From: Phanerochaete sordida
Taxonomy: Eukaryota; Basidiomycota; Agaricomycetes; Polyporales; Phanerochaetaceae
Reading direction: 5' to 3'
Assembly: GCA_019973155.2 (NCBI GenBank)
Contig: BPQB01000007.1
Span: forward strand, 434,001-498,000
DNA length: 64,000 bases
The position numbers and the translations under genes were made by a program. Positions 61,655 to 64,000 of the stretch are shown one piece after another. The notes beneath the pieces are model-generated. The model was not told the origin of the DNA and did no database searches. It saw only the letters and a list, made by a program, of their open reading frames with translations. Numbering within the stretch: position 1 is the first letter of the stretch; every line of letters begins with the position of its first letter.

Positions 61655-63101
61655 ATGGACGACCTTCCAAGCTATCAAATGGAGAGCTCGAGCCCCTCAG
61701 ATGCGCTCGAGGTCGAACAGTTGGACGTGAATCTGTATCGCTCGAAGCACTTGTGGGTTCCTCGCCGTGCTAGAGGCGTGTTCGGGGGACAGGTCATCTC
61801 GCAAGCCTTGGTTGCTGCTGGGAACTGCGTTGATCAGGAGTATGCGCTGCACGTATGTCTCCTAAGCTTTCTATCGCGACCTCCGTTGCTCATATAATCC
61901 CTTCCTGTGTGCATAGTCTCTACACGTGAGTACACGGCCTTACATGCCTCCAGTTCTCCGCTGACCGCCTCCGCCAGTGCTACTTCCTCCTGAGCGCTGC
62001 GCCGACGCCCATCCTGTATCACGTAGACCGGGTGCGTGAGGGACGCTCCTACGCAACCCGTGCCGTGCGAGCACAGCAGAATGGGAAGACCATCTTCATC
62101 ATGCTCTGCTCGTTCCAGCGGCCGGAGCCGTGGCAGGTCGTCGCGCAGCAGCCGCCCCCGCAGGATGTGCCCAGTCCCGAGCAGTGCGAGTTCGTATACG
62201 AGCACAACGAGCGGCATCTGAAGAATCAGAACCTCACCCCGCACGTGCGGAAGTACCTCCAGGACTACGTTGAGGTACGTTCCCTGTGTCATCTCCGTGT
62301 GCTCCGAGGCTGAAGGCGTACGCGGTTGCAGGAACGCCGTGCTAGCTTTCTGAGCATCAAGAGGGCCGGCATTCGCCCATCAGGCGACGGCACGACATAT
62401 GTGCTATATTGGTACAAAGTCAACGGGATGCCACAGTGCAGCAAGGCGTTTCAGAAGGTATGTCACGGCTGTAGTGGCGGATCTCCGTGACTTGCTGACG
62501 CCGTACTTGCAGTACATCCTGAGCTACATCTCGGATTCCCATTTGTGAGGCAGTCTCTGGTCTCTGAGAGGCACGCAGCTCAAGCATCTCTGCAGCATTG
62601 GCGTTGCCCAGAACATTGCCGGTCTGAACTCTCTCAAGTCTGGTCGTCAGAGGCTCGGCATGATGGTAAACTCGTTTATTTGAGTTTCTTCTGCTGGTAT
62701 CTGACCCTGGTCTTCGTCAGTCGTCTCTTGACCACTCGATATTCTTCTATAGGTAAGCTCCGCCTGTGGCTATATTTACGTGGGATTCAAGGATCTCACC
62801 CTCAACGTTGCAGTGACGACTTTGACTGCGGCGACTGGATGCTCTACGTGGTAGGTATATGACTTTCCTATATGCGACGTCGCTAACGTCATTGCGCAGA
62901 TCCACGCTCCAAGCGTGGGTTCAGGCCGGGGTGTCGTGCATGGACGGGTGGGTCCTTCCACGGTTGCCAAAGACTCGTTAATTGAAGTTAATCTCGCAGA
63001 TGTACACACGGGAGGGAAAACTTGTGGCTGTCATGACGCAGGAGGGAGTCGTTAGAGCTGATATCCGCGATCCCTCCAAGCCTGCGAAGCCGAAACTCTG
63101 A
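61655..63101 (+). CDS. Peroxisomal acyl-CoA thioesterase (ACOT8/TesB family)
   Basis: Ten exons: 61655-61852, 61917-61925 (9 nt), 61978-62274, 62332-62457, 62513-62544, 62596-62665, 62721-62752, 62814-62850, 62900-62947, 63000-63101; 316 residues. Two hotdog folds: VFGGQVISQALVAAGNCVDQ with HSLHCYFLLSAAPTPILYHV, and SLDHSIFFYSDDFDCGDWML with GRGVVHGRMYTREGKLVAVM. The Asp-Gln-Ser/Thr type catalytic set of TesB is consistent with the C-terminal HSIFFY/GRG motif region. It hydrolyses acyl-CoA esters, probably to control CoA during beta-oxidation. The C-terminus is PAKPKL, a variant of the PTS1 peroxisomal signal (PKL). The tripeptide SLH comes from a 9-nt exon. Confidence 0.9.
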
Positions 63102-63436
63102 AACTCTGGAATATGGATATCTAGATACTAACGTAGATACTGGACTAACTCCATTGGCTTTCGAATCTGATGACGCATACTGGGTCGTACAAGGCATACG
63201 GACCCCAATGAAGCGAAGGCAGTGCCCTGCAACAAAGGGGCTTGGTACTTACCCGCTTCCGTGGAATAAAGTTCAGGGTATACGCACATAAGGTTCAATA
63301 GTGGGGACAAGGCTTCATATTGCGTGCAAGCGATATCCAGACATACGAGATAGCAGGACGAACGATGAGCATCGAATGCATATGCACAGCAAGGCGTGAG
63401 ATTGCAGGGAGAGTACATGCGTCGTGAAAGAATGAT
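63102..63436. other. Intergenic, convergent 3' ends
   Basis: Between the thioesterase stop (+) and the RPS27 stop (-). No gene recognised. Confidence 0.5.
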
Positions 63437-63865
63437 TTAGTTCTTCCGGCGGTATGAGCTTCCTGAAGCGACACAAAATATTGAGTCGCGTGAGCGCAGT
63501 GAAAACGTGTGCACGACTCACCCTCAGTCAGCCTCGCCTTACCACCCGTCGGCTGGCAGAGCACGCTCGTGCAGGCACCGCAGAGGACGACGGTTTGCGC
63601 GTGCGAGAAGACGGTGGTGATCGCGAAGCAGCCTGACAGATAAATGTGAGAAGACGGCCATGTGGCGAGCGCAGCGAGCGGGGCGCACCTGGGCACTTGA
63701 CGTCCATGAAGTAGGAGTTTGGCGACTGCACAAGACGCTTGAGCTTGTGCCTGCGGGCCTCAGCAGGGGCGGAGGGGTTGAGGAGATCGACGGCGAGAGT
63801 CTGGATTGCGAAGCGGGTGAGCGACCCGACGAATCTCCCCCTGCAGGCCCGGGAAAACGCACCAT
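63437..63865 (-). CDS. RPS27: 40S ribosomal protein eS27
   Basis: Exons 63865-63863 (ATG only), 63800-63689, 63632-63522, 63462-63437; 83 residues, the family length. The protein reads [82 protein letters not shown], with the CxxC-x14-CxxC zinc ribbon of eS27 (CPGC and CGAC). It is a small-subunit protein of the ribosome. The start codon alone forms the coding part of exon 1, followed at once by gtgcgt; this is common in fungal ribosomal protein genes. The 3' acceptor at 63463 gives the final GSSYRRKN. Confidence 0.95.
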
Positions 63866-64000
63866 TTTTGTGGATGTACGTTCGACTGGTGGGGAAGCGA
63901 GCTGTGGTGAGCTTTTGCAGAGAACGACTGAGCTCTTTTCGACGAGGCTGGGGCCCTGGTGGTCGCGCAAGAGAATCTGAAAGCGATCCTGGCCCCTTGC
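63866..64000. other. 5' flank of RPS27, window edge
   Basis: Holds the RPS27 leader and perhaps part of its promoter; too short to say more. Confidence 0.4.

Overview
The window is nuclear DNA of a filamentous basidiomycete, most likely an agaricomycete (a wood- or litter-decay mushroom). It is GC-rich and gene-dense. Nearly every gene is cut by many short GT-AG introns of about 45-65 nt, and the gene content is eukaryotic throughout: CK2 alpha, RPD3, PA200/Blm10, V-ATPase F, TIM21, mitochondrial DnaJ, RPS27, XPA/Rad14. No organelle, viral, transposon, tRNA, rRNA or CRISPR signal was recognised. Gene models were built by hand by joining ORF pieces at GT-AG junctions that keep frame and restore family motifs. 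For most genes the exon lengths sum to a multiple of three.

Layout. 0-1.4 kb: 3' part of a TIS11-type CCCH zinc-finger gene (+). 2.0-3.6 kb: choline/ethanolamine kinase (-). 3.6-5.8 kb: gene-poor. 5.8-8.4 kb: a 14-exon DHA2-type MFS exporter (-). 9.5-11.3 kb: Mdj1-type DnaJ (-). 11.7-12.3 kb: small SET protein (-), divergent from CK2 alpha (+, 12.5-13.9 kb). 14.6-16.9 kb: secreted GH18 chitinase with two CBM5/12-like modules (+). 17.8-18.7 kb: unknown protein (-). 19.4-21.1 kb: F-box-like protein (+). 21.4-22.7 kb: TIM21 (+). 22.9-23.5 kb: V-ATPase subunit F (-), divergent from ecdysoneless/SGT1 (+, 23.7-26.8 kb).

27.3-30.8 kb holds the most unusual part: two adjacent secreted Gly/Asn-rich repeat proteins (+). 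Their repeat modules coincide with symmetric phase-1 exons. The first is a 38-residue (114-bp) module array. The second alternates two module types, one carrying Lys-Arg sites like those cut by Kex2. Then come a RING protein (+, 30.9-32.3 kb), an unknown single-TM protein (-, 32.8-35.1 kb), TRAX/translin-family (-, 35.8-36.9 kb) divergent from a HIT-domain protein (+, 37.2-38.3 kb), the very large proteasome activator Blm10/PA200 (-, 38.9-47.0 kb), RXT2 (-, 47.4-48.5 kb), a 1579-residue low-complexity protein (+, 48.9-53.9 kb), succinyl-CoA ligase beta (-, 54.1-55.8 kb), a DinB-like four-helix protein (+, 56.4-57.3 kb), histone deacetylase RPD3 (+, 57.6-59.9 kb), XPA/RAD14 (+, 60.1-61.3 kb), a peroxisomal acyl-CoA thioesterase (+, 61.7-63.1 kb) and RPS27 (-, 63.4-63.9 kb).

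Most genes are unrelated housekeeping genes. Functional links visible inside the window are RXT2 with RPD3 (both Rpd3L deacetylase subunits), the tandem pair of secreted repeat genes, and several head-to-head pairs with roughly 230-450 bp shared promoters (SET/CK2, VMA7/ECD, TRAX/HIT, RXT2/large protein).
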